Shown here: piece by piece, positions 48,129 through 56,792 of the stretch
Layout of the letters: each line of letters starts with the position of its first letter
How positions within the stretch are numbered: the stretch's first letter is position 1
Assembly: GCF_028682635.1 (NCBI RefSeq)
Contig: NZ_JANHLK010000011.1
Span: 62,001-126,000 of the forward strand
Origin: Pseudomonas putida
Lineage (GTDB): Bacteria; Pseudomonadota; Gammaproteobacteria; Pseudomonadales; Pseudomonadaceae
Length of the DNA stretch: 64,000 nt
Direction: 5' to 3'
Program-made: the position numbers and the translations under genes
The notes under the pieces: generated by a model
The model's input: only the letters and a program-made list of their open reading frames with translations
What the model was told of the DNA's origin: nothing
The model's database searches: none

Positions 48129-48355
48129 GCCAGTTCGCTCGCGCGCTGGCTGGCAGCGTCGTCATAGGCGACATACAGCGATTCAGCAACCTGGCTTTTG
48201 ATCGCCTTGGTGCTTTCCAGGCCCAGGACAAACCCCTCGGCCTTCCCCCCTGCACGGTTCAGCTCATCGGCGTTGCTGGCCTGGGTGATGGCATCGAACA
48301 GTTTTTCGGCGTGCGGGCCGACCCCCTTGGGCAGGCTGATTTGCGCGATGCTCAT
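48125..48355 (-). CDS. Small conserved hypothetical protein
   Basis: A 76-residue acidic protein from the ATG at 48355 (MSIAQISLPKGVGPHAEKLFDAITQ). No signal peptide or membrane helix. It is rich in Ala, Glu and Ser, with a helical look (NADELNRAGGKAEGFVLGLESTKAIKSQVAESLYVAYDDAASQRASELA). The gene converges on the small membrane protein gene with overlapping stop codons. Function not recognised. Confidence 0.7.
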   Translation of the reverse strand: MSIAQISLPKGVGPHAEKLFDAITQASNADELNRAGGKAEGFVLGLESTKAIKSQVAESLYVAYDDAASQRASELA

Positions 48356-48548
48356 GGGAACACCCCGTTGCTTCGAGGTTGTGTGGCGGTCAAGCAAGTC
48401 ATGGCGCGTACCTTATCGGCGAATGGCCGGCAGCGCGTGTAACCACTTCCGGGCCGCCATGTTAGCCCCCACAGGCAATTCCGGTAACCGCCAATCACCG
48501 ATAAACCACCGTCCGTCCCGAGAAAACCCTCCCGCTGCTATCAAATGC

Positions 48549-48576
48549 TTGACTTCTCTTTTTGAATCAGTAACAT
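48549..48576 (+). promoter_or_regulatory. Promoter of tRNA-Asn
   Basis: TTGACT (48549-48554) and TAACAT (48571-48576) are 16 bases apart, immediately ahead of the tRNA at 48586. Confidence 0.7.
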
Positions 48577-48585
48577 AGGCGCCAT

Positions 48586-48661
<76 letters not shown>

Positions 48662-48674
48662 GACAGCAAAATCG

Positions 48675-48710
48675 AAAAGCCCCTGAATCGAAAGATCCAG
48701 GGGCTTTTTT
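48675..48710 (+). terminator. Rho-independent terminator of tRNA-Asn
   Basis: AGCCCCTG and CAGGGGCT form the stem, extended by GATC-like pairs, followed by six T. Confidence 0.92.
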
Positions 48711-48735
48711 GTGGCCGATGTAAAAGTAAAAAAAC

Positions 48736-48772
48736 CACAGCCTGCGGCATGTAGGAGCTGCCGCAGGCTGCG
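48736..48772. repeat. Compact copy of the CTGCCGCAGGCTG palindrome
   Basis: cacagcctgcggca and tgccgcaggctgcg face each other with only a nine-base centre (tgtaggagc). It belongs to the class at 36753 and 39605 but with one arm shortened. Confidence 0.75.
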
Positions 48773-48799
48773 ATCTTTTGATCTTAAGCGTTTAAACCG

Positions 48800-50317
48800 T
48801 CAGACATGCTCACTGCTTTTGGCATGCACCGCCCGTGGCTCGCCATGCCCGTGATCCACTTCAACCACCGGGATTTCCTTGCCATCACAGTCATGCAACT
48901 TGCCGTCGCTGAAGTAATCCCCTTCGCGCAATGCCGCCAGGTCCTGGTAGCGCAGTACCCGCTCGGTACCCGCCGCAAACACCGACTGCTGGTCGGAGTT
49001 ACCGGCGGTGAGGTGGTTGAAGGTCAGGTTGAGCACGATGGCCATGATTGCCGAAGAGCTGATGCCCGAATGGAAGATCGTCGCGAACCAGCTTGGGAAG
49101 TGATCGTAGAAGTTCGGCGCGGCAATCGGGATCATGCCGAAACCGATGGAGGTCGCGACAATGATCAGGTTGACGTTGTTGCGGTAGTCGACCTTGGACA
49201 GTGTACGAATGCCACTGGCCGCGACGGTGCCGAACAGCACGATACCGGCCCCGCCGAGGACCGAAGTCGGAACGGCGGCGATGACGCGCCCCATGAACGG
49301 CAGCAGGCCGAGGATCACCAGGAACAGGCCGCCGGTGGCCACCACATAGCGGCTCTTGATCCCGGTCACCGCCACCAGTCCGACGTTCTGGGCGAAGGCG
49401 CTTTGGGTGAAGGAGCCGAAGATCGGTGCGATCATGCTCGACAGCATGTCCGCGCGCAGACCATTGCCCAGGCGCTTGGAATCGACCTTGGTGTCGATGA
49501 TTTCACCCACGGCCAGGATATCGGCCGACGTCTCCACCAGCGTCACCATGACCACGATGCACATCGACAGGATCGCCGCGAAGTGGAAGGTCGGCATGCC
49601 GAAGTGGAAAGGTGTAGGGAAACCGAACATCGGGCCCTGGCCGACGGAGGAGAAATCCGCCATGCCGAGGAACACCGCGACGACCGTACCGATGACCATC
49701 GCCAACAGGATCGACAACCGGGAGATGGTGGCGCTGCCGATCTTGCTCAGCAACAGCACCAACACCAGCGTCATCGCTGCCAGGCCGATGTTGGCCATGC
49801 TGCCAAAGTCAGGGGCATGACTGTTGCCACCCATGGCCCAGCGTGCCGCCACCGGCATAAGCGTCAGGCCGATGGTGGTGATCACGATACCTGTGACCAG
49901 CGGCGGGAAGAACTTGGTAATTCGCGAGAACACCGGTGTGATCAGCAACCCGATCAGGGACGCGGCTATCACCGCCCCCAGGATCGACTGAAATCCACCC
50001 TCGCCTCCACTGCTGACGATCGCCACCATGGTCGCGACGCCGGAAAACGACACGCCCTGCACCAGCGGCAACTGACAACCGAAAAACGGTAGACCCAGGG
50101 TTTGCAGCAACGTGGCCAGCCCCCCCGCAAACAATGAAGCAGCAATCAACAATCCAATGTCCGCCGGCGAGAGGCCGGCCGCCTGACCAATGATCAAAGG
50201 CACCGCGACGATGCCACCGTACATGGTCAGAACATGTTGCAGGCCGTAAGCCATATTCGCGCCGATCCCGAGATTTTCATCTTCAGGCCGTTGGTGTGAA
50301 ACATGGGGCGTTTTCAT
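48800..50317 (-). CDS. NCS2-family purine (xanthine/urate) permease
   Basis: Inner-membrane nucleobase:cation symporter, 505 residues from the ATG at 50317 (MKTPHVSHQRPEDENLG). About 12-14 hydrophobic segments are visible. NCS2 landmarks are QHVLTMYGGIVAVPLIIGQAAGL, GCQLPLVQGVSFSGVATMVAI, ETSADILAVGEIIDTKVD (conserved Glu in the transport helix) and FGSFTQSAFAQNVGLVAVTGIKSRYV. This looks like the xanthine/uric acid branch rather than uracil. A C-terminal hydrophilic tail with HGHGEPRAVHAKSSEHV is present. A 14-base palindrome sits about 67 bases upstream. Confidence 0.92.
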   Translation of the reverse strand: MKTPHVSHQRPEDENLGIGANMAYGLQHVLTMYGGIVAVPLIIGQAAGLSPADIGLLIAASLFAGGLATLLQTLGLPFFGCQLPLVQGVSFSGVATMVAIVSSGGEGGFQSILGAVIAASLIGLLITPVFSRITKFFPPLVTGIVITTIGLTLMPVAARWAMGGNSHAPDFGSMANIGLAAMTLVLVLLLSKIGSATISRLSILLAMVIGTVVAVFLGMADFSSVGQGPMFGFPTPFHFGMPTFHFAAILSMCIVVMVTLVETSADILAVGEIIDTKVDSKRLGNGLRADMLSSMIAPIFGSFTQSAFAQNVGLVAVTGIKSRYVVATGGLFLVILGLLPFMGRVIAAVPTSVLGGAGIVLFGTVAASGIRTLSKVDYRNNVNLIIVATSIGFGMIPIAAPNFYDHFPSWFATIFHSGISSSAIMAIVLNLTFNHLTAGNSDQQSVFAAGTERVLRYQDLAALREGDYFSDGKLHDCDGKEIPVVEVDHGHGEPRAVHAKSSEHV

Positions 50318-50383
50318 GTTAGGGGGTTCCCTGGTTTTTGTTATGCGCACACTGTATTCAATACTCAGGACAAATGTCCATAG

Positions 50384-50397
50384 AGTTGTATACAACT
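50384..50397. promoter_or_regulatory. Perfect 14-base palindrome upstream of the purine permease, candidate operator
   Basis: AGTTGTATACAACT is self-complementary throughout, resembling GntR-family operators (TTGTATACAA core). It lies 67-80 bases ahead of the permease ATG, and a gtattcaatac element (50354-50364) lies nearer the gene. The regulator is not encoded next to it. Confidence 0.6.
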
Positions 50398-50572
50398 TGC
50401 CAGTCAAATTATGAACGGTCGTTCATGCAGACTGTGTGCCACCACGCTCCTTCTCATAAAAAACCTTGAAATACATCCGTCCGGCCCATTGTCCTGCGCC
50501 CACTAGTCTTTTGAATTCATGGCGACCATCGGTAGTAATCGCCGTCTTCCAAATACATATAAAGTATGCATA

Positions 50573-50854
50573 ATGAAGCCATTCGAAATTCAGTATCACA
50601 AGGCGAAGAATGCGGCCAACAAACTCAAGCATCTGGGCATCAGCCTCGCAGAGACAGAGCCCGTGTTCTACGACGAACGTGCCCTGACCTTGCAGGACGA
50701 TCACCATGATGAACCGCGCTGGATCATCATGGGGCTGGATGGCAAGGGGCGTTTGCTGGTCGTTGCGTACACCTACCGTGAACCGAATTTCGTTCGAATC
50801 ATTTCCGCGCGCCTCGCCAGCAAAAACGAGCGCCGCCAGTATCTGGAGGCTTGA
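50573..50854 (+). CDS. brnT: BrnT-family toxin (RNase)
   Basis: Type II toxin of 93 residues, fold like RelE, cutting RNA. Family pattern is visible: FEIQYHKAKNAANKLKHLGISLAETEPVFYDE at the start and VVAYTYREPNFVRIISARLASKNERRQYLEA at the end, where the RIISAR block holds active-site residues. I chose the ATG at 50573; the bases just upstream (tatgcata) form a palindrome and no ribosome site is visible. It lies four bases ahead of its antitoxin gene. Confidence 0.88.
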   Translation: MKPFEIQYHKAKNAANKLKHLGISLAETEPVFYDERALTLQDDHHDEPRWIIMGLDGKGRLLVVAYTYREPNFVRIISARLASKNERRQYLEA

Positions 50855-50857
50855 CCC

Positions 50858-51181
50858 ATGAAAGACGAGTACGACTTCAGCCATGCCAGCCGCGGGGCGG
50901 TTGCCCCCGGCAAAGGCAAGACCCGCATCACCATCATGCTCGACGACGTCGTCATCGAGGCAGCGCGAGCGCTCGCGGAAAGCGAGGGTTATGGCTACCA
51001 GACCGCGATCAACAACACGCTGCGCCGGGCGTTGCTGACCGAACACGACAAGGCAGGGACCGGAACTGTTAAACACCTGAAAAAGGGCATCACCGGCTCT
51101 GATCTGAAAAGCCTGGAAAAAAAGCTCGCGCAAGCCCTTAGCGAAATTCAGCGGTTGATGGAGCCCGAAGCCCGTCCGTAG
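50858..51181 (+). CDS. brnA: BrnA-family antitoxin
   Basis: Antitoxin of 107 residues that binds BrnT and represses the operon. A flexible N-terminal part (MKDEYDFSHASRGAVAPGKGKTRITIMLDD) leads to a ribbon-helix-helix-like region (TRITIMLDDVVIEAARALAESEGYGYQTAINNTLRRALL). A Lys-rich tail follows (KHLKKGITGSDLKSLEKKLAQALSEIQRL). It follows brnT by four bases; toxin-first order is usual for this system. A terminator follows. Confidence 0.86.
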   Translation: MKDEYDFSHASRGAVAPGKGKTRITIMLDDVVIEAARALAESEGYGYQTAINNTLRRALLTEHDKAGTGTVKHLKKGITGSDLKSLEKKLAQALSEIQRLMEPEARP

Positions 51182-51186
51182 GCACG

Positions 51187-51223
51187 AAAAAGGGGCAGGC
51201 TGATCCAATCTGCCCCTTTTTTG
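51187..51223 (+). terminator. Rho-independent terminator of brnTA
   Basis: AAAAGGGGCAG - 11-base loop - CTGCCCCTTTTTTG; it also lies between the convergent brnA and nat genes. Confidence 0.93.
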
Positions 51224-51240
51224 TGTGCACGATGATCCGC

Positions 51241-52068
51241 CTATTGCGGCACTATCAATCTCTCAAGTGTGCGCATCAATGTCGCATTGTTTGGCACCCG
51301 AATCCCGAACTCGCTTTCCAGTACACCCATCAACTCCTGCACATCGGCCACTTCCCGGCGTTCGCTGTCATGCCCCATGCGATGGATCGCAAAGCTGCCG
51401 TTATTGAGGGTACGACGCCAGCCCTCCCCCGTCCGCGCCACCATCAGTTGCCTGGCGAAGGACGATTCGGGGTGGGTCGAGACATACCAGTTGCCGACGG
51501 CGTAATCGATGTCCTCCTGGCGTTGCAGGTCGAAGATGTACATCGCGCGCCACTCCTCCCCGACCTTCGCGCGAAGGGTGTAGCCGTCGGCATGCTGCTC
51601 GATCCGATACGGCTCGTGAGGCGTCGACTGTTCATCACGGCTGTCGAGCAACAGCGGTACGGTGGGCACCATGCCGCCGAAGCCGACGTCAGTGATGTAG
51701 CGCACGCCATCGAGCGTCACCAGGCTCAAGCGGTGCGTTCGAGCGGTCCAGGCGCCTTCTGGCTGGCCCATCACCACACGCCCGCTGATGCCCCGCGCTT
51801 CGTAGCCAAGCGCCTGCAGCAAAGCCAGAAAGAGATAGTTGAGCTCGTAGCAGTAACCGCCACGTCCATCCTGCAGGACCTTTTGCTCGATCGACTTCAG
51901 GTCGATGCGCACCGGTTCGCCCGCCAGCGTAGTGAGGTTTTCAAACACAAAGGCGCCGGTGTGGCGCAATTGAAGCAGGCGCAGGGTGTCAAGGGTCGGT
52001 GCCGGGGGAGCATCGAAGCCCAGACGTTGCAGGTATGACGCAAGGTTTGTCAGACGTGGCTCGCTCAT
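51241..52068 (-). CDS. nat: Arylamine N-acetyltransferase
   Basis: Acetyl-CoA dependent acetylation of arylamines and hydrazines, 275 residues from the ATG at 52068 (MSEPRLTNLASYLQRLGF). The Cys-His-Asp triad is visible: Cys in GRGGYCYELNYLFLALL, His in TARTHRLSLV, Asp in RYITDVGFGGMVPTVPLLL. The N-terminal motif LRLLQLRHTGAFVFENLTTLAGEPV is the conserved substrate region. The gene is an ordinary accessory detoxification enzyme. Confidence 0.94.
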   Translation of the reverse strand: MSEPRLTNLASYLQRLGFDAPPAPTLDTLRLLQLRHTGAFVFENLTTLAGEPVRIDLKSIEQKVLQDGRGGYCYELNYLFLALLQALGYEARGISGRVVMGQPEGAWTARTHRLSLVTLDGVRYITDVGFGGMVPTVPLLLDSRDEQSTPHEPYRIEQHADGYTLRAKVGEEWRAMYIFDLQRQEDIDYAVGNWYVSTHPESSFARQLMVARTGEGWRRTLNNGSFAIHRMGHDSERREVADVQELMGVLESEFGIRVPNNATLMRTLERLIVPQ

Positions 52069-52179
52069 CGCTAGATCCTTATGCACGCAAGCTGCGGATC
52101 GCTCCGCCAGGGGGGCTATGTATAAAGGATGAAGGGCCACGGCCGACAATTGATTTAGCCAATCGGCCGGCAAGACAAT

Positions 52180-52974
52180 TCACCGGCGCTTGCGCGAGCC
52201 CAATTGAATCCAGGTGGGCGCATGGTCGCTGGCATGGGGCTCGTTGCGCACCCAGGCATCGACCCCGGCTTCTTCGAGGTAAGGACTCAAGGCCGGGTTG
52301 AGCAACAGGTGATCGATGCGCAAGCCGGAGTTCTTTTGCCAGTGCTGGCGAAAATAGTCCCAGAAGGTGTAGACCCTCTCCTGCGGATACAGATGACGTA
52401 CGGCATCGGTCCAGCCCTGGTCCAGCAGACGCTGATAACACTCACGGCTCTCGGGTTGCAGCAAGGCATCCTTGAGCCAGGAACGCGGGTTATAGATGTC
52501 GAGATCGGTGGGCACCACATTGTAGTCACCCGCCAGCACCACCGGATGCTCGCTGCCCTGCAGCGATTGCGCGTAGCGTATCAGGCGCTCGAACCAGGCC
52601 AGCTTGTAATCGAACTTCGGCCCGGGTTGCGGATTGCCATTGGGCAAATACAGGCAACCCACCAGCACCCCGTGGACGGCCGCTTCCAGATACCGACTGT
52701 GATTATCGTCGTCATCGCCCGGCAGACCTCGGCGGCTTTCCAGCGGCTGCGCATCCCGGGCCAGTATCGCCACCCCGTTCCACGACGCTTGCCCCTGCCA
52801 GATCGCCCCGTAGCCGATGGCCTCAAGCTGCGCGGCGGGAAATGCGCTGTCGACCGACTTGAGCTCCTGCAGACAGGCGATGTCCGGCTGCTCACGCTCC
52901 AGCCAGGCCAACAGATTCGGCAGGCGGGCGCGCATGCCGTTGACGTTGAACGTCGCGATTCGCAACTTTTTCAT
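52180..52974 (-). CDS. Exodeoxyribonuclease III family enzyme (AP endonuclease)
   Basis: Metal-dependent AP endonuclease/3' exonuclease of 264 residues from the ATG at 52974 (MKKLRIATFNVNGMRARLP). Catalytic residues are in IACLQELKSVDSAFP (Glu), VLAGDYNVVPTDLDIYNPRSWLK (Asp and Asn) and the SDHAPTWIQL (Asp/His) ending. RIDHLLLNPAL is the conserved loop. In pseudomonads a second exonuclease III gene is common, so no xth symbol is assigned. Alone, not in an operon with nat. Confidence 0.93.
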   Translation of the reverse strand: MKKLRIATFNVNGMRARLPNLLAWLEREQPDIACLQELKSVDSAFPAAQLEAIGYGAIWQGQASWNGVAILARDAQPLESRRGLPGDDDDNHSRYLEAAVHGVLVGCLYLPNGNPQPGPKFDYKLAWFERLIRYAQSLQGSEHPVVLAGDYNVVPTDLDIYNPRSWLKDALLQPESRECYQRLLDQGWTDAVRHLYPQERVYTFWDYFRQHWQKNSGLRIDHLLLNPALSPYLEEAGVDAWVRNEPHASDHAPTWIQLGSRKRR

Positions 52975-53131
52975 GACCACCGTCCCGTTTGGCTGGGCCT
53001 TTTGGGTGTGACCGCGCCGCCTGCAAGGTGTTCGGTCGGTCACGGCCTGTGCCACTCGTCATCCAGCCGGCACCAACCACCCTGCCCTTCACACCAACTT
53101 CAGGTAACGACTCATCTTTTGGAGACGGACC

Positions 53132-53431
53132 ATGATCAACACCAAAATCACTTCGCTGTTTCTCGCTGGATTGCTCTGCGCGGCGCCCTTGGCCACTTTC
53201 GCAGAATCCGGCGATGGCGCTGACGCGACGGGCACCAAATCCGGTGCTACCAGCGGCCCGGTCATGCCGCCCGACAACACGCCAAGCTCGCCCTCGGGCG
53301 GCAACGCCGGTGACGGTGGCGCAACCGGCTCTTCGAGTGGGAGTGCGGGTGGCAGCAGCAGTTCGGGTGCCGGAGGGGGTACCGGGGCCGGCGGCGGGAC
53401 TGGCGGGGCTGGCGGCGGGACGGGTAGCTGA
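53132..53431 (+). CDS. Small Gly/Ser-rich secreted protein
   Basis: A 99-residue protein from the ATG at 53132, behind GGAGACGG. A typical signal peptide (SLFLAGLLCAAPLATFA, cut near AES) is followed by a low-complexity acidic then Gly/Ser/Thr-rich tail (SGGNAGDGGATGSS, then GAGGGTGAGGGTGGAGGG). No Cys, no domain. The tail is probably disordered. Its gene has its own terminator. Similar small proteins occur in pseudomonads, but their function is unknown to me. Confidence 0.75.
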   Translation: MINTKITSLFLAGLLCAAPLATFAESGDGADATGTKSGATSGPVMPPDNTPSSPSGGNAGDGGATGSSSGSAGGSSSSGAGGGTGAGGGTGGAGGGTGS

Positions 53432-53436
53432 ACGCG

Positions 53437-53475
53437 TAAAGGCAGCCGATGGTGATTCAGCGTCGGCTGCCTTTA
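53437..53475 (+). terminator. Hairpin terminator after the Gly-rich gene
   Basis: AAAGGCAGCCGA and TCGGCTGCCTTTA are inverse complements around a 13-base loop; the T-run is short. It may serve both convergent genes. Confidence 0.75.
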
Positions 53476-53485
53476 TAGGATGCGC

Positions 53486-54892
53486 CTACATCTGCTTGAC
53501 CGCCGGAGGATTCCACTTGCCATTCAACGCCTCGGCCTTCGGACCGTACAAGCGCATGGTCAGGTTGAACGGCCCCTTGGGCGCCGGCAGCCAATTGGCT
53601 TCCAGCTCCTTGCCGGGGCTTTCGTTCTGGAAATAGATATCCAGCGAACCGTCGGCGTTGCTCTTGAACGGCATCCAGCTGCTGACCGCGAAGCGGTTGA
53701 GCCCGTTGCCCACCTGGAAACCTTCGGGGTCGTACAGCGTGATCGACCAGAAGGCGTTCACCGGAGGCGTCTCGTCCTTGGGGAAATGCAGTACGTACTT
53801 GTGCGCTCCATCGAGGGTCTTGCCGTTTTCATCGCCCATATTCAACGGATAAATCGCGTCTTCGGGCAAGTTGGCGCCGAGCCCCATCTGCGCCACGATC
53901 GCGCGCTTGAGGTAGTAGTTGCCGTAGACGCCCATGGTGTCGGTGTTCATCGACCACCCGTTGACTACTCGCGCCAGGGTCGGCACCTTCCACGCCATCA
54001 GCGCTTGTGCGTCCTTGGGTGCAGTCTCCAGGGCGGCTTTTATTTCCGGGTCCAGTGCATTCATGTCGAACGACTTGCCCGGCTCGATGCCGATACGCTT
54101 GAGCTGCGCCAGTAGCGGCTGATCGGTGCTGTGGGCGGGATGCACCTTGAGCAGCTCGGCGGCATAGGCGAAGTAGTCGGCCGCCGACAGGGTGTCGACC
54201 TGGATTTTCGGTGGGGTCGTCATGTCCACGGCCGGGTCGATCTTGACACTGACCGGCTCTGCGCCCTTGCCCAGCCGCGACAACGGCGTCACGGTGTAGC
54301 CGGCCTGGATCTTGTGCACCGCCGCGTAGTCCGCCGCGCCATCGGTCTTGGTTCGCCCGATGACCCAGACAAAGGGCGTCGGCGCCGGCAGGTGGTTGAG
54401 TCCAGCAGGCACAGTGCCGGTCCAGCCCGGTGGCGTTACCAGGAATTGCGCGGCGTCGGTACCCGTGGTGCGCCATCCGGGCGATGCGAATACGTCACTC
54501 CACATGTCGAGCATCGGCAGCAAGTAAAAACGTCCGGCGGTGTCCGGGGCGGCGATGACCAGCGGCTCCTTGGTCAGGTCGAGCCATGCAATGGAATACA
54601 AGGTGTCGAAGTTCGAGCGCACCACCCCTTTGAAATTCGCCGGCGGGTACTCGGGCACACTCACGAACATGTTCATCGGGCCCTTGCCGAATTCCTTGCC
54701 CGGTTCGATGTTGGTGAATTGCTTGCGGGTGATGTCCATGGTCAACAGCGGATAAAAATAAACGTAGGCATCCACGCCGATGGCGTGGGCTTCTTCTGCG
54801 GTCATTTTCGCTTGCGCATGACTGACCAGCGGCAAGACAGCGCTGGACACAAGGGTAAGGGCAATGGCGGTCAATGCTTGGGTTATCGACAT
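53486..54892 (-). CDS. DUF1254/DUF1214 domain protein, exported
   Basis: A 468-residue protein with a cleavable signal peptide (ITQALTAIALTLVSSAVLPLVSHAQA). The DUF1254 half is recognised from AHAIGVDAYVYFYPLLTMDITRKQ, PPANFKGVVRSNFDTLYSIAWLDLTKEP and LPMLDMWSDVFASPGWRTTGTDA. The DUF1214 half includes NAFWSITLYDPEGFQVGNGLNRFAVSSW and LDIYFQNESPGKELEANWLPAPKGPFNLTMRLYGP. Location is periplasmic. The biochemical role is unknown; such proteins are common in environmental bacteria. Confidence 0.92.
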   Translation of the reverse strand: MSITQALTAIALTLVSSAVLPLVSHAQAKMTAEEAHAIGVDAYVYFYPLLTMDITRKQFTNIEPGKEFGKGPMNMFVSVPEYPPANFKGVVRSNFDTLYSIAWLDLTKEPLVIAAPDTAGRFYLLPMLDMWSDVFASPGWRTTGTDAAQFLVTPPGWTGTVPAGLNHLPAPTPFVWVIGRTKTDGAADYAAVHKIQAGYTVTPLSRLGKGAEPVSVKIDPAVDMTTPPKIQVDTLSAADYFAYAAELLKVHPAHSTDQPLLAQLKRIGIEPGKSFDMNALDPEIKAALETAPKDAQALMAWKVPTLARVVNGWSMNTDTMGVYGNYYLKRAIVAQMGLGANLPEDAIYPLNMGDENGKTLDGAHKYVLHFPKDETPPVNAFWSITLYDPEGFQVGNGLNRFAVSSWMPFKSNADGSLDIYFQNESPGKELEANWLPAPKGPFNLTMRLYGPKAEALNGKWNPPAVKQM

Positions 54893-55008
54893 GGTGGCGA
54901 TCGTCCGTGCGATGGGGAGATCTGCCGGGAGCGGCAGAGCTACCGCAACTCTAGACGATCAATTGCCCAAGTTCTGACAGGCGGACAATCGGGCAATCGA
55001 ACCTCGCC

Positions 55009-56580
55009 TCAACGATCCGATCGCATCAGCGCCTCGACCCCGCCCTCCATCGACAACACCGCCGAACGGTTTCTACCCGAATGTTTGGCCTGATACAGGG
55101 CAGCATCCGCGCGCTGGATGAACACCTCCATGCTGTCACGCCCCGTCGGCACGAACGAATAACAACCGAGGCTTACGGTCACGTATCCGGTAGGCGAGCC
55201 CGTATGGACGATGTTCTTGCCCATGACGCTGCGGCGAATCTGTTCGGCGAGGGTCATGGCACCATGGAGATCGGTGTCAGGCAGCAACACCGCAAACTCT
55301 TCTCCACCGTAACGCACCGCCAAATCGGCCTTGCGATGGCAGCAGCTCTTCACGGCCCGGGCCACTTCGGCCAGGCAGTGATCGCCCACCACATGACCGT
55401 AGGTGTCGTTGTAGCGCTTGAAGAAATCGATATCGAGCATGATCAGGCTCAACGGGCTGTTTTGCCGGGCGCCGCGGCCGAATTCGATATCCAGGGCTCG
55501 CTCGAACAGCCTCCGATTGGCCAGGCCGGTCAGGCTGTCGTGGGTGGCAATCAGCTCCAGCGCCTGCTGAGCCATGCGCAGATCCGCCTCGACCTGTTCA
55601 CCGACACGCACCTGGCGAATGAACACCCAACCGATCAGGCCAACGCCCAGCATCACCAGCACGACGATCGCACTGGAACGAAACGCCGTGTCGTACCAGT
55701 CCGCCAGGATCGAGTCCCGGGACGAGGCCGCCGAGACCACGAGGGGGTATGCCTCCAGCTGCCGATAGCCATACAGGCGGACAATGCCATCCACTTGGGA
55801 AGCGAACATCGCGTTGCCGGAAGTCGCCTGGGGCAACAGGTTCTGAAAGATTTCCCCCTTGGCCAATGAGGTACCGATCTGCGCCTGCACATAGGGTCGA
55901 CGGGCCAGCAGCGTGCCATCGGTCAGCGCCAGAAACATCGCGCCGTTGTCGTCGATACTGAAGCTTTTGAAGAACTGCTCGAAGTACGACATCTTGATCC
56001 CGGCCAGCAGCACCCCCTGGAACTGGCCATTGCGGTCGTTGACCCGCCGGGAGATCGGAATGATCCATTCGCCATTTTCCCGACTGCGGATGGCCGGGCC
56101 GATGTGCGCCACGGTCGAGACGTTCTGTTGGTGAAACTTGAAGTACTCGCGATCTGCCACGCCGCTGCCGCGAGGCAGTGCCGCAAATGAGGTGACGACC
56201 CACTGGCCCTTTTGGTCGAACAGCAGGATGCCGTGCAATTGGCTGAGCGCCTGCACCCGTCGGGTGAAGGTCTTCTGCAAGCGCGGACGCTGGGCCGCGC
56301 CGAACCCATCGGCCTGGATCCAGTCAACCAGGCTGGTCAGCACCAGGTCGGCTTGCATAAAGGTGTCTTCGGCCTGCTGTGCCATGGCCCGCGTCAGGTT
56401 CGACGAAGCGACCTGGGCCTGGCTCAGGTCGTGGCGCCGGGATTGTTCCAGTTGCAGATAAAGCAAGGCGCACAGGCACAGGCACACCGTGCCGATAAAC
56501 CACACTGCCGCCTTGCGCAGCGGGATGCGCTTCAGGGCGACGCCGGGGGCGTGGTACAGGTCATCAAGGCGTGTTGGCAA
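55009..56580 (-). CDS. Membrane-bound diguanylate cyclase with PDC/dCACHE sensor
   Basis: A GGDEF protein with an N-terminal membrane helix (AAVWFIGTVCLCLCALLYLQL), a periplasmic sensor of about 250 residues (DLSQAQVASSNLTRAMAQQAEDTF onward, with ADREYFKFHQQNVSTVAHIGPAIRSRENGEWIIPISRRV typical of dCACHE), and a second helix (SSAIVVLVMLGVGLIGWVFIRQ). The GGDEF domain has an active VRYGGEEFAVLL and an I-site RKAD exactly five residues before GGEEF. I chose the TTG at 56580 because CAGGGAG lies seven bases upstream; an in-frame ATG at 56622 is an alternative. The ligand is unknown. Confidence 0.92.
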   Translation of the reverse strand: MPTRLDDLYHAPGVALKRIPLRKAAVWFIGTVCLCLCALLYLQLEQSRRHDLSQAQVASSNLTRAMAQQAEDTFMQADLVLTSLVDWIQADGFGAAQRPRLQKTFTRRVQALSQLHGILLFDQKGQWVVTSFAALPRGSGVADREYFKFHQQNVSTVAHIGPAIRSRENGEWIIPISRRVNDRNGQFQGVLLAGIKMSYFEQFFKSFSIDDNGAMFLALTDGTLLARRPYVQAQIGTSLAKGEIFQNLLPQATSGNAMFASQVDGIVRLYGYRQLEAYPLVVSAASSRDSILADWYDTAFRSSAIVVLVMLGVGLIGWVFIRQVRVGEQVEADLRMAQQALELIATHDSLTGLANRRLFERALDIEFGRGARQNSPLSLIMLDIDFFKRYNDTYGHVVGDHCLAEVARAVKSCCHRKADLAVRYGGEEFAVLLPDTDLHGAMTLAEQIRRSVMGKNIVHTGSPTGYVTVSLGCYSFVPTGRDSMEVFIQRADAALYQAKHSGRNRSAVLSMEGGVEALMRSDR

Positions 56581-56792
56581 AAATGCGCTCCCTGAAAGGG
56601 CAAGGCATGAGCGACACCCCATGCCCCTGGTTTCGGGCGCCAAGTCTACGGTGTTCCAAACGGGAAAAGGGCACCAGACGCCAAATGGTTGCCCCGCCCA
56701 CCTGGAAACCGTCAGAGGGCCTGACGCAGGACAACAACCTGATCGCCCTCAACCAGCTAGGATGTGTCTTACACCACGTCAGGGAATTGAAC

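Noticed and set aside
48806-50092. 428-codon plus-strand frame opposite the purine permease
   Set aside because: The product is His/Asp/Arg-rich without hydrophobic segments, whereas the minus strand encodes a complete NCS2 permease.
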